From: Nitrososphaerota archaeon
GTDB taxonomy: Archaea > Thermoproteota > Nitrososphaeria > Nitrososphaerales > UBA183
NCBI GenBank assembly: GCA_029784825.1
Contig: JAFMAU010000014.1
Span: forward strand, 1 to 43,889
Reading direction: 5' to 3'
DNA: 43,889 bases
Shown here: positions 23,473-31,264 of the stretch, one piece after another
Numbering within the stretch: position 1 is the stretch's first letter
Layout: every line of letters begins with the position of its first letter
Notes under the pieces: model-generated
What the model was told of the DNA's origin: nothing
What the model saw: the letters and a program-made list of their open reading frames with translations, nothing else
The model's database searches: none
Position numbers and translations under genes: made by a program

Positions 23473-24389
23473 CCTCCGTAATCCTCCTCGTGGTCTTCGG
23501 CCTCCAGTGGGCCATCCCGATCTCCATCGCGGCCGACGGGGAGCTGGTGACCGAGAAGTCCGGCGTCCTGAACATCGGGATCTACGGAGTGATGCTGATC
23601 GGAGGGTTCACAGCCGCGGTCGTGGACTACGAGACGGGGGCTTTCTTCGGACCGGCCTCCCCCTATGCCGGCCTCCTTGCGGGGATGGCAGCCGGGGCGG
23701 CAGTCAACCTCTTTCTGGCGCTCCTCTCCACCCGGCTGCACGTCGACCAGGTCATAGCTGGGATCGGGATCAACATCTTCGCCGTCGGCCTCACCTACGT
23801 CCTGCTCCAGAGGTTCTTCATCATAGACGGGACCCCGATCGCCAACTCCGTCGCGCCGCTCTTCACGATCGGAGGCCTGGCCCAGGGGATAGCTCCGAAG
23901 ATCAGCCCTCTGATGGCCGTGATGTTCATCCTGCCGGTGCTCGTCTACCTCTTCCTGGGGAAGACCAAGCTCGGACTGCGCATCAGGGCGACCGGGGAGA
24001 ACCCGAAGGCGGCCGAAGCCGCAGGGATCGACGTAGCGAAGACCAGGATCGCCGCGACCGCGCTCGGCGGCACCCTGCTCGGGCTCGGGGGCGCGTACCT
24101 CACGGTGGACTTCTTCAACTCCTTCGTCCCGGACCCGACAGGGACCCTCTTCCCGGGTTTCATCGCCCTCGCAGCCGTGATCGCCGGAGGGTGGAACCCG
24201 CTGTACGTCCTCGGGATGAGCATCCTCTTCGGGGGGAGCGTGGGGCTGCGCTTCGTGCTGATAGCCCCCGGAGGGACGGTCTACCTCACCTACCTCCTCC
24301 CATACATCGTGACCGTGGTCGTCCTCGGGATAGCGTCGAAGCGGCTGAGGCCCCCGGCCGCGCTGGCCCTTCCTTACAAGAAAGAGTAG
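23463..24389 (+). CDS. ABC transporter permease, BMP/nucleoside type (second)
   Basis: A 308-residue BPD_transp_2 permease, the partner of the preceding one. Features are the early DGELVTEKSGVLNIGIYGVML segment typical of this subunit, IAGIGINIFAVGLTYVLLQR in the middle, and KLGLRIRATGENPKAAEAAG near residue 170. It has about eight or nine helices and a short cytoplasmic tail. It starts at GTG 23463, 10 bp inside the upstream permease gene. It is the last gene of the transporter operon; S26e begins 52 nt further on behind its own TATA box. Confidence 0.93.
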   Translation: MDLTSVILLVVFGLQWAIPISIAADGELVTEKSGVLNIGIYGVMLIGGFTAAVVDYETGAFFGPASPYAGLLAGMAAGAAVNLFLALLSTRLHVDQVIAGIGINIFAVGLTYVLLQRFFIIDGTPIANSVAPLFTIGGLAQGIAPKISPLMAVMFILPVLVYLFLGKTKLGLRIRATGENPKAAEAAGIDVAKTRIAATALGGTLLGLGGAYLTVDFFNSFVPDPTGTLFPGFIALAAVIAGGWNPLYVLGMSILFGGSVGLRFVLIAPGGTVYLTYLLPYIVTVVVLGIASKRLRPPAALALPYKKE

Positions 24390-24398
24390 CAGACCTGG

Positions 24399-24411
24399 TA
24401 TATGTTTAAGT
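24399..24411 (+). promoter_or_regulatory. TATA box of rps26e
   Basis: TATATGTTTAAGT, about 36 nt before the TTG at 24442. It shows S26e is transcribed separately from the transporter operon. Confidence 0.6.
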
Positions 24412-24441
24412 GCACAGGGAATCCGAGACCGAACAGAAAGT

Positions 24442-24717
24442 TTGTCCAAGAAGAGGAAGAGCCGAGGCCGCTCGAAGGGGGGGAAGGGGCGCAGCGACAT
24501 CATCTACTGCAGCAACTGCGGGGCCAGCGTCCCCAGAGACAAGGCGAAGAAGGTGACGACACGGCTCAGCCTGGTGGAGCCCACCCTGGCCAGAGAGCTG
24601 CGTGCAGCCGGAGCCTACATAGCGGCCCCGACGACCACGAGGTACTACTGCGTGTCATGCGCGGTGCACTATGGCATCGTGAAGGTCAGAGCGAAGTCTG
24701 AGCGGCGCTCCTGGTAG
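24442..24717 (+). CDS. rps26e: 30S ribosomal protein S26e
   Basis: Small-subunit protein present in TACK/Asgard archaea and eukaryotes. The 91-residue protein is basic at its N-terminus (SKKRKSRGRSKGGKG) and has the family's zinc site: YCSNCGASVPRDKA and YCVSCAVHYGIVKVR. It begins with a TTG at 24442 behind a TATA box. It is unrelated in function to the transporter upstream. Together with S25e it supports a TACK origin for the DNA. Confidence 0.95.
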   Translation: MSKKRKSRGRSKGGKGRSDIIYCSNCGASVPRDKAKKVTTRLSLVEPTLARELRAAGAYIAAPTTTRYYCVSCAVHYGIVKVRAKSERRSW

Positions 24718-24960
24718 ACAGAACCAGAACCCAAAGAACCCGTGCCGGTATCAAGCGCGCTTTCTGACCCAACTTTCTCAACGGTCGACCGAACCTTCAG
24801 CTCATCTGCCGGCTAGTGCCAGTCCGACGCGCGCGAGCCTTGGCTTCGCGCCGAAGGAATCTTCTTCGTCAAGCAGACAGCGGCGACGCGCTGACCTGCC
24901 CCAGCGGAGAGCGGAGGACAGCGGGGCCCCTACCGAAAGACCCACTACGGGGCCAGGGGC
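24718..24960. other. 243-bp intergenic region, no gene recognised
   Basis: Lies downstream of both S26e and the convergent cyclophilin gene. I see no tRNA, no SRP or RNase P signature and no TATA box. A short hairpin-capable stretch (CTTCG/CGAAG around a 3-nt loop near 24844-24858) is too weak to name. A short open frame here has no protein-like composition. Confidence 0.5.
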
Positions 24961-25695
24961 CTATGAAGTCCCCGTATCGGTGGACCCGAGTATCACTATG
25001 TCATTGACGAACACGGGCGGGAGCGGCTCTCCCGTCGGCCAGGCGTTCGGGCAGCTCGGAGGGAGGCAGAGCGGCGACTTCGCGATCGCCTGCACAACGC
25101 CCCATCCCGCTGTCACCTTCCCGAAGACCGTGTAGTTCCCGTTCAGGCTCAGATTCGAGGTGCCGTTGGAGAGGTTGATGTAGAACTGCGTGTTGCCGCT
25201 GTTGACGTCCCCCGCTTGCCTGGCCAGTCCGAGGTACCCCTGATAGTTCCCCAGGTTCGGACAGCGGCTTACCTCGAGGGGGACGTTGTGGTCCGCCTGG
25301 AGGTCAGCGGTGGTCAGCCCAGTAGTGTTGGAGAATCCTTCCCCCCAGGACGACCTGGTGCTGTTGTACCCCCCTCTTGAATGGGGGTCGCCGGTCTGGA
25401 TCACGAAGGGGGCCGGGGTGTCGATTATCCTGTGCCAGACCAGGCCGTCATAGAACCCCTGGCCGGCGAGGTTCACGAAGTTGGCCACAGTCTGGGGAGC
25501 GCAGGCAGGGAGGAGCTCGACGTAGATGGCCCCGTCCGTCGTGTCGATCCTCGCGTATATCGGCGGGGCCTGATACACGTATGTCCAGTAGGAGTACCAC
25601 CCCACGGAGACGACGATGACTATCGCCACGACCACCGAGGCGACCTTCCCCCACGGTACCTTCTGCTTCTTCCGCCTCCCTGGCTTGTCGACCAA
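24961..25695 (-). CDS. Membrane-anchored, extracytoplasmic cyclophilin-type peptidyl-prolyl isomerase
   Basis: Catalyses cis-trans isomerisation of proline bonds, here probably outside the cell. The 244-residue protein has a basic N-terminus (GRRKKQK), a single membrane helix (about 18-40) and a cyclophilin domain (about 46-240): YVELLPACAPQTVANFVNLA, WHRII, FVIQTGDPHSRGG with the active-site Gln, NTQFYINLS and NYTVFGKVTAGWGVV. At least six N-x-S/T sequons lie in the domain, consistent with export and N-glycosylation. It starts with TTG 25695; a TATA-like GTATTTCTA lies about 29 nt upstream. Confidence 0.9.
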   Translation of the reverse strand: MVDKPGRRKKQKVPWGKVASVVVAIVIVVSVGWYSYWTYVYQAPPIYARIDTTDGAIYVELLPACAPQTVANFVNLAGQGFYDGLVWHRIIDTPAPFVIQTGDPHSRGGYNSTRSSWGEGFSNTTGLTTADLQADHNVPLEVSRCPNLGNYQGYLGLARQAGDVNSGNTQFYINLSNGTSNLSLNGNYTVFGKVTAGWGVVQAIAKSPLCLPPSCPNAWPTGEPLPPVFVNDIVILGSTDTGTS

Positions 25696-25717
25696 GAACC
25701 CGTCTTCGCTCAGGGGT

Positions 25718-25731
25718 GCGTAGAAATACGC
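25718..25731 (-). promoter_or_regulatory. Palindromic TATA-like element of the cyclophilin gene
   Basis: GCGTA-GAAA-TACGC, centred about 29 nt before the TTG at 25695. The TATA-like core sits in a small 5-bp inverted repeat. Confidence 0.45.
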
Positions 25732-25830
25732 TTCGGTCGGAGGCCGAAGAAGCTCCGGCCAGCTCAGCGAGGGACCCGACCCCCAGACACAGAAGACCGC
25801 AGTAAACGTCTAATAGTGTCGGAGCCGCGC

Positions 25831-26172
25831 ATGCGCTCGGTCACTGGCAGTTTGCAATTTGACTTGGAGGGTGCTTGGGACCTCGCCACCACCGTAATCC
25901 TAGCGTTCGCACTCTACTTCGCCTATGGGCTATACGTCGCCTTCAAGGGCGGGAAGCTCCAGCGGGCACAGGCCGCATTCATGGGCGGTCTGGCAATACT
26001 GCTGACCGCCTTCGTCTTTCGGACCCTCTTCGACCTGGCGGGCGTCGACCCCGTAAACGTCTACGGCATATCCGTCAGAGACCTGGGGATCGTCTTCGGT
26101 GCTCTCTTCCTATGCTGGTCGGCATGGGAGCTTGGACGGTTCTGGAGGTCAGGTTGGCCCAGCCATCAGTAG
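25831..26172 (+). CDS. Hypothetical small membrane protein
   Basis: I do not recognise this 113-residue protein. It has three hydrophobic segments (about 16-35, 45-63 and 84-101) joined by short basic loops (KGGKLQRAQ and WELGRFWRSG). It starts at ATG 25831; a TATA-like TCTAATAG near 25808-25815 would place transcription start near 25839, so the in-frame TTG at 25852 is a real alternative. It diverges from the cyclophilin gene and overlaps the next gene by 19 bp, suggesting they are co-transcribed. Confidence 0.65.
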   Translation: MRSVTGSLQFDLEGAWDLATTVILAFALYFAYGLYVAFKGGKLQRAQAAFMGGLAILLTAFVFRTLFDLAGVDPVNVYGISVRDLGIVFGALFLCWSAWELGRFWRSGWPSHQ

Positions 26173-26717
26173 ACGGCCGCAAAGCGGGAAGGAAGCCGTC
26201 CGACAGGCTCGCCCGCTACGTGGAAGAGCTGTCAAAGCTCGAAGGGGAGTGCAGGGACAGCGGGGTGCCCTTCTCCGACGTGATCCTCCGGAGGCTAACC
26301 ACTGCCATCGGGGCGCCTGCGGCCAAGGCGCTCTCGTACTATCTGGACAACCTGTCCAGACCGGCCCCAAGCTTCATCGTGGGAAGGCTTGAGGAAATCT
26401 TCGGCAACGGATGCATGGTCATCCTGGAGTCCCTCGTCACGCCCGAGCCCAAATCCGAGCGCAAGGGACCGGGCGGCGGACAGACGGGAGGGCGTCCCGC
26501 AGCCTACGGGGACCCGAGGCTGCTGGGCCGAGAAGGGCTAGACGGCCCTCTCCCCCTTGGGCGATTCGCGCCTGGCCCTGCATTGTCGGACCGGGGGCTG
26601 GCGCCCCCACACCTTGCCTTCCGGGGTGTCTCTTGCCTTGGCGGGCGAGCCGAGCCCAGCCCTGGTTCCCCTGCCACCTTCGGTCAGCCGGAGACTCTCT
26701 TGCGGGCCCACTCGTAG
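26154..26717 (+). CDS. Hypothetical protein with a compact N-terminal half and a low-complexity tail
   Basis: No known family recognised. The 187-residue frame starts at a TTG at 26154 with GGAGGT four bases upstream, a strong ribosome binding site; an ATG at 26124 is the alternative. Residues about 12-95 look like a helical domain (LARYVEELSKLEGECRD, SDVILRRLTTAIGAPAAKAL, FIVGRLEEIFGNG). From about residue 100 the sequence becomes Gly/Pro/Arg-rich (KGPGGGQTGGRP) and does not look folded; this part may be a read-out of GC-rich noncoding DNA after a frameshift, or a true disordered tail. The end overlaps the convergent epimerase gene by 34 bp. Confidence 0.5.
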   Translation: MAQPSVDGRKAGRKPSDRLARYVEELSKLEGECRDSGVPFSDVILRRLTTAIGAPAAKALSYYLDNLSRPAPSFIVGRLEEIFGNGCMVILESLVTPEPKSERKGPGGGQTGGRPAAYGDPRLLGREGLDGPLPLGRFAPGPALSDRGLAPPHLAFRGVSCLGGRAEPSPGSPATFGQPETLLRAHS

Positions 26718-27658
26718 GTCTTCCCGAGCCCTTCGTCAAAGGGAGTCTTGGGACTCCAGCCGAGGACCCTGCGCGCCCTTCCGAGGTCAGGCTTCCTGTT
26801 CAGCGCCCCCTTCGGCTTGGACTGGTCGAACTTCATCTTGATGTCTTTCCCCGAGAGAGCGACGATCTTCCTGGCGGTCTCGAGGACCGTCACCTCCTCG
26901 GTCGAGCCGATGTTGACAGTGAGGTCCCCCTTCTTCTCCACGTGCGACCGGAGCGCGAACAAACCGTCCAGAGCGTCGTCGATGTAGACGAAGCACCGCC
27001 TCTGGCTCCCGTCCCCCCACACGACGAAGTCCTCCCTGGGATAGTTGACCGCCTTCCTGATCAGCGACCCGATCACCTGGCTCCTGTCTGGCTTGAGGTA
27101 GATGTTCATGCCATAGGCGTGGAAGATCCTCGCCACCCCGACCTTCACACCGGGCATCAGCGAAAGCTGCTTCTCAGCCACATACTTCGACCACCCGTAC
27201 CCCCCTTCGGGGTTCACCTTCTCGTCTGAGTCCTCTTCCCTGAAGCTCACGTTCCCCCCCTGCTGCCTGTCGAAGGGGTACACGGAGACGCTCGAAGCGA
27301 AGATGACTGTGCCCACCCCGCCGTCAAGGCAGGCCCTCAACACGTTAGCGTCTATCACGAGGTTCGCCTGCATGGCCGCCAGCTCGCTCGCCGCCGAGCC
27401 GTGCAGGTACTCGACGCTCCCCACTTCGGCAGCGAAGTGGTACACGGTGTCTGCCCGCCGGAGAGACTTCAACGCGAACTCCCTGTCCTTCAGGTCCCCG
27501 ACCACGACCTTCTGCCTCACCCCGAGGTCGCGGAGGTTCTGGAGGGAGCCTGCGGAGAAGTCGTCGATTATGGTCACCTCGTTGCCTTCGTCGATGAGCC
27601 TCCTTGCGATGTGGCTGCCGAGGAACCCCGCGCCCCCGGTCACCGCTACCCTCGTCAT
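26684..27658 (-). CDS. NAD-dependent nucleotide-sugar epimerase/dehydratase (extended SDR)
   Basis: A 324-residue extended short-chain dehydrogenase acting on a nucleotide sugar, resembling UDP-glucose 4-epimerase and GDP-mannose epimerases. It has TGGAGFLGS at the NAD site (about 7-15), YHFAAEVG, the ASSVSVY serine segment, and the catalytic YGWSKYVAEK (Tyr-x3-Lys). The C-terminal substrate domain includes WGDGSQRRCFVYIDDA. The ATG at 27658 has GAGAGG upstream; a TATA-like ATTAATAGG at 27704-27713 overlaps the stop of the upstream glycosyltransferase. Neighbours suggest surface glycan or glycolipid synthesis. Confidence 0.88.
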   Translation of the reverse strand: MTRVAVTGGAGFLGSHIARRLIDEGNEVTIIDDFSAGSLQNLRDLGVRQKVVVGDLKDREFALKSLRRADTVYHFAAEVGSVEYLHGSAASELAAMQANLVIDANVLRACLDGGVGTVIFASSVSVYPFDRQQGGNVSFREEDSDEKVNPEGGYGWSKYVAEKQLSLMPGVKVGVARIFHAYGMNIYLKPDRSQVIGSLIRKAVNYPREDFVVWGDGSQRRCFVYIDDALDGLFALRSHVEKKGDLTVNIGSTEEVTVLETARKIVALSGKDIKMKFDQSKPKGALNRKPDLGRARRVLGWSPKTPFDEGLGKTYEWARKRVSG

Positions 27659-27708
27659 CGCGGAAAGTGCCTACCTCTCAACTGGCCTGCGGCCGCCGGG
27701 ACCGCCTA

Positions 27709-28890
27709 TTAATGTGGCTCGCCGTCCCGACCGTAAGAGCGGATCACCTCGGCGGTCCTCTCCACCCCGTCGTACCTTTCTGACACCGCGCGCAGCGCCT
27801 CCGCCCTGCTCCTGTATGACCGGTCCCCCAGGCATTCCCTGACGGCTTCGGCGAAGTTGGTGGGGGTGAGCCTCTCCGACCTGATCTGCCTCCCCAGCCC
27901 GAGACTCGAGAACTTCTCGGCGTTCCCTATCTGCTCCGGGTGGTTGTGGATGGGGACCAGCACCCCCGGCTTCCCCCTGTTGATGCACTGCCCGATGGTG
28001 CTGTGCCCGGCCCTCGCCACGACCAGGTCGGCGAGCTCGAACAGCTCGTCCTTGACGGGGCACCACTCATAGACCCATGCGCCGGAGGCGAGCCTCTCAG
28101 GGGTCGAGGAGCCGGCAGGGATCCCCATCGAGACGACCAGGTCGTGGTCCCTGGCCAGGTCGCCCGCAGACCTCAGGATGGTGTCCGCAAAGAGCCTCTT
28201 CGTCTCGTCGGGGCCGCTGATCTGACAGAAGACCAGAGGGCGGCGGAGTCCGAGGCGCTCCTTCACCTTCTCGATCGACGCCTTCCCGACCTTCGGGCGG
28301 GGGTCTGTGAACCCCACGAATTCGACCACCCCTGACACGTCCGCGGCCAGGAGGCTCGATTCCGCTATGGTGTAGGGGGGCGGGAGGTCTGTCATCAGCA
28401 CCCTGTCGCTCAGCGACCAGAGGAGCCCCAGCGCATCCCCTGCGATCCTTTCGTAGACCCGCCCGACCTTCCCCCTGAACCTAGGAGGGAACGACACCAG
28501 GAACTGGTTGAGCATCGTGACGACCGGGTATGACTTCGCCTTGCCCGCAAGCACAGGGGAGAGCCTCGAGTCGGAGACCACGACCGACGGGTCGAACTTC
28601 TCGATGCTCCTGCGCTCGAAGGCGACCTGGCGGAGGAACGCGTTGAAGGTGAACGGGAACCGCGGCAGCACGTGCCAGGACGCGAACCCGCCCCCCTCCC
28701 ACTGGATGTCCAGGGACGGGGACGCGAGCGTCGTCCTCCCTCCCCCCCTCGCCTTCAGGTAGCCGATCCCCTGGCCGAAGGAGGAGAACGCGGACTCGTA
28801 TCCTTCCCCGAGCCTGCCTGCTATGTCAAGGGCGCGCGTGACGTGACCTATCCCCGACCCGAAGACTGCGAAATAGACTCTTGAACCCAC
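27709..28890 (-). CDS. GT-B fold glycosyltransferase (MurG/GT28-like)
   Basis: A 393-residue glycosyltransferase. It has the N-terminal acceptor-side glycine motif FAVFGSGIGHVTRALDIA, a central SDRVLMTDLPPP linker, and the C-terminal nucleotide-sugar domain with VFCQISGPDE and ARAGHSTIGQCINRGKPGVLVPIHNHPEQ, the donor-binding loop of this group. The GTG at 28890 has AGGAG eight bases upstream and a TATA-like ACTAATAGC at 28933-28941; the longer frame to 29016 spans that promoter. It diverges from the GT2 gene and precedes the epimerase. Donor and acceptor are unknown. Confidence 0.85.
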   Translation of the reverse strand: MGSRVYFAVFGSGIGHVTRALDIAGRLGEGYESAFSSFGQGIGYLKARGGGRTTLASPSLDIQWEGGGFASWHVLPRFPFTFNAFLRQVAFERRSIEKFDPSVVVSDSRLSPVLAGKAKSYPVVTMLNQFLVSFPPRFRGKVGRVYERIAGDALGLLWSLSDRVLMTDLPPPYTIAESSLLAADVSGVVEFVGFTDPRPKVGKASIEKVKERLGLRRPLVFCQISGPDETKRLFADTILRSAGDLARDHDLVVSMGIPAGSSTPERLASGAWVYEWCPVKDELFELADLVVARAGHSTIGQCINRGKPGVLVPIHNHPEQIGNAEKFSSLGLGRQIRSERLTPTNFAEAVRECLGDRSYRSRAEALRAVSERYDGVERTAEVIRSYGRDGEPH

Positions 28891-28932
28891 GGTCGCGACT
28901 CCTGCCTCAGGAGGCGTGGCCGCCCTCGGCGA

Positions 28933-28941
28933 CGCTATTAG
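28933..28941 (-). promoter_or_regulatory. TATA box of the GT28-like gene
   Basis: CTAATAGCG on the minus strand, about 47 nt before the GTG at 28890. It implies a leader of about 20 nt carrying the AGGAG site, unlike the leaderless neighbours. Confidence 0.5.
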
Positions 28942-29006
28942 TGTCTTGGCCCGCCGCGCAAGCCGGTCACCCTTCTTCATTGGCCTGTGAAGGGGGTTTG
29001 ACCTCG

Positions 29007-29018
29007 AAACATACATAA
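29007..29018 (+). promoter_or_regulatory. TATA-like element of the GT2 gene
   Basis: AACATACATAAC, about 44 nt before the GTG at 29057, which itself has GGGAGG upstream. Confidence 0.45.
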
Positions 29019-29056
29019 CTCAGGCCTCTCAAAGGGCCCCATAGGGAGGTTGGACC

Positions 29057-30646
29057 GTGGAAATCTGGCTCCTCCTTGAGGTCATCACGCTCGCCATAGG
29101 GGCGCCGGTGCTGGCCCTGGAGTACTACTGGGTGATACTCCTCGCCATGTCGATGAGGTACCCCAGGAACCTGGCGAAAGACGAGGCGAAGCTGGGGCGG
29201 TTCCCGCTCGTCTCCATCCTCATCGCGTCCTACAACGAAAAGTTCGTGATCCAGCGTTCGCTGGAGGCCATAAGGCAGCTCGACTACCCAAAGGACAGGA
29301 TACAGGTCGTGGTCGCCGACGACTCCAACGACCAGACCACGAACATCATCGACGAGAAGCTCCGGGACCTCGCCAAGGCAGGCATAAGCGTGGTGGTGTC
29401 CAGAAGGCCCTCGAGGGAGTTCTTCAAATGCGGCGCGCTCAACAAGGCGATGGACCACGTCAGCGGCGAGTACGTCCTTCTCCTTGACGCAGACTCGGTA
29501 GTCTCCCCAGACGTCCTGACCAAGGGGATCGACGCCATCGAAAGGCACCCGAGGACCGCGTTCGTGTCCTACCGATACGGCCACTACAACAGGGACTACA
29601 ACATGGTGACGAAGCTCTTCGCCCTTTCCCAGGACATCGGGGACACCCTCTCGAAGATGGGGGCCTACCACATCGACGCGCCCTTTTCGGCTCAGGGGGG
29701 ACAGACGCTGGTGAGGACCAAGGACCTGAGGGAGGTGGGGATGTGGTCCAACCAGAGGATAGCGGACGACACGGACATATCGATCAAGATGTACCTCGCA
29801 GGGAAGAGGGGGATATACCTCAGCAACGTGAAGATAATGAGCGAGGACCCGTCGACCCTCGAGGCCTGGAAGAAGCAGGTCGGACGCACCTCCCAGGGGT
29901 GGTGGAGGTGCATCGCCAACTACTGGAGGACGATCCTGACCGCCCCTGGCATATCCGCGAGGAAGAAGGCCGGGCTCCTGCTCATGCTCATGGCTCCGTT
30001 CTCAAGCCTCAGCTGGATCGTAGTCACCTTCCTCTCGACGTTCAGCGTCCTGTTCAACTTCATCCCGCCGGTCTACTCGATCTTCAACAACCCGCTCTAC
30101 GTGGCCATAGTCGCAGTCCCCTTCGCGATCTCGCTGGCGTCAGGGGCCTGGGCGCTGAAGGTCCAGGGGCTCATGACCGCCAGGAACGTGATACTGATCC
30201 CCATGCTCGGATACGCGTCAGGGGGGATGCTCGTCCTCGGTTCCATCGGCTTCTTCTACGGGGTCTTCGACCGCATGGGGTTCTTCCTGTACAGGACGCC
30301 GAAGTCCGGCTCAGAGAAAGAGATGACAAAGACCAGCTACTTCAGGCACCTGAGCAACGACCGCAACTCCATCGTCGAGCTTGTCCTGGGGGCCGCAGGC
30401 ATACTGCTCGCCTGGCTGGTGTTCGTCCACGGCGTCTGGTTCCTCGCGCTCTCCATGTTCGGCTTCGGGCTGTTCACCCTGAAGTCGATGAACCTCTCCA
30501 GGCACTTCCCCGCCAGGGTGCGGGGGGTCCGGGTCAGGAGCGTGGCGACCGGCGGACCCGGCCTCGTCCAGGGCCAGGCGATGACCGCCCTCGCGCTGGG
30601 GCTGATGCTCACCGCCGACGGCGCCCACAGGCTCTTTATGCACTGA
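29057..30646 (+). CDS. Membrane-bound processive-type glycosyltransferase, family 2
   Basis: A 529-residue enzyme resembling bacterial/archaeal cellulose- and hyaluronan-synthase-like GT2 proteins. An N-terminal membrane segment (about 2-30) precedes the GT-A domain with VSILIASYNE, VVADDSND, LLLDADS (the DxD motif), FSAQGGQTLVR, IADDTDISIK (acceptor-side acidic motif) and QVGRTSQGWWR, a variant of Q-x-x-R-W. Four or five helices follow (about 308-330, 340-362, 380-404, 438-460). This layout indicates a polymer or glycolipid made at the membrane with sugar passed outward. It starts at GTG 29057 and overlaps the convergent transferase gene by 11 bp. Confidence 0.88.
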   Translation: MEIWLLLEVITLAIGAPVLALEYYWVILLAMSMRYPRNLAKDEAKLGRFPLVSILIASYNEKFVIQRSLEAIRQLDYPKDRIQVVVADDSNDQTTNIIDEKLRDLAKAGISVVVSRRPSREFFKCGALNKAMDHVSGEYVLLLDADSVVSPDVLTKGIDAIERHPRTAFVSYRYGHYNRDYNMVTKLFALSQDIGDTLSKMGAYHIDAPFSAQGGQTLVRTKDLREVGMWSNQRIADDTDISIKMYLAGKRGIYLSNVKIMSEDPSTLEAWKKQVGRTSQGWWRCIANYWRTILTAPGISARKKAGLLLMLMAPFSSLSWIVVTFLSTFSVLFNFIPPVYSIFNNPLYVAIVAVPFAISLASGAWALKVQGLMTARNVILIPMLGYASGGMLVLGSIGFFYGVFDRMGFFLYRTPKSGSEKEMTKTSYFRHLSNDRNSIVELVLGAAGILLAWLVFVHGVWFLALSMFGFGLFTLKSMNLSRHFPARVRGVRVRSVATGGPGLVQGQAMTALALGLMLTADGAHRLFMH

Positions 30647-31208
30647 GGGCCCGCAGGGCCCTGTACGTCCTCTCGAGGAAAGTGTACAGCGCCAGGACCA
30701 GCACCACCGCGACCCCCCAGGCGACGAGCCCGAGGAGCGAGGATACGGCAAGGACCAGGAGGCGCTCGCTCCGCTCCCCCACCCCGACCCCAGACAGGGC
30801 GACCCCGAGGGCGTCTCCCTTCGCCCTGGTGTAGCTCACGAGCAGGCTCATCGCCAGAGCCACAAGCACGACGGCCGGGGCCGAGTACCCCCCGAGGAGG
30901 ATCCCACCGAAGAGCGCTACCTCCGCGACGCGGTCCAGCGTGGAGTCGAGAAACGCCCCCCTCTTGGACGCCTTCCCTGTGACCTTGGCGACCGCTCCGT
31001 CGACGACGTCGAACCAGCCGGCGACGAGGACGAGCACCCCGCCGACAGCCTCCCCAGCGTACCCGGTCGTGGAGTATGAAGCTGCGGCTGCGAACGACAC
31101 GGCCAGGCCGACCAGGGTCCATGCGGCCGGGGACGGACCGACCCTTGCGAACGCCGTGCCGACCGAGTTGAGGTACGACTGGAGCCGCGTCCTGAGCCTG
31201 TCGAGCAC
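30636..31208 (-). CDS. CDP-alcohol phosphatidyltransferase (archaetidylinositol-phosphate-synthase-like)
   Basis: Integral membrane enzyme that transfers a phosphorylated lipid from CDP-archaeol to an alcohol. The 190-residue protein has the family motif at about 67-92, WFDVVDGAVAKVTG then GAFLDSTLDR: D-x2-D-G-x2-A with Lys75 where Arg is usual, then G-x3-D-x3-D. Six helices are expected. The GAFLDS form is common in archaetidylinositol phosphate synthases, so that is the best guess. The GTG at 31208 is 28 nt from a TATA box that appears shared with the divergent small zinc protein gene; the longer frame would run through the promoter. Confidence 0.85.
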   Translation of the reverse strand: MLDRLRTRLQSYLNSVGTAFARVGPSPAAWTLVGLAVSFAAAASYSTTGYAGEAVGGVLVLVAGWFDVVDGAVAKVTGKASKRGAFLDSTLDRVAEVALFGGILLGGYSAPAVVLVALAMSLLVSYTRAKGDALGVALSGVGVGERSERLLVLAVSSLLGLVAWGVAVVLVLALYTFLERTYRALRALSA

Positions 31209-31227
31209 GTCGACCCCACCCCGGCCG

Positions 31228-31242
31228 TTTTTATATACAATG
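31228..31242. promoter_or_regulatory. Single TATA box shared by the CDP-alcohol transferase and small zinc protein genes
   Basis: GTTTTTATATACAAT. Its centre (about 31235) is about 27 nt from the GTG at 31208 on the minus strand and 30 nt from the TTG at 31265 on the plus strand. No second A/T-rich element exists between the two starts. Confidence 0.65.
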
Positions 31243-31264
31243 AGAGGAGGTAAGGGCGGTAACA

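Noticed and set aside
24816..25007. Short open frame in the gap after rps26e
   Set aside because: Arg-rich low-complexity translation, no ribosome site or TATA box, overlaps the cyclophilin gene end.
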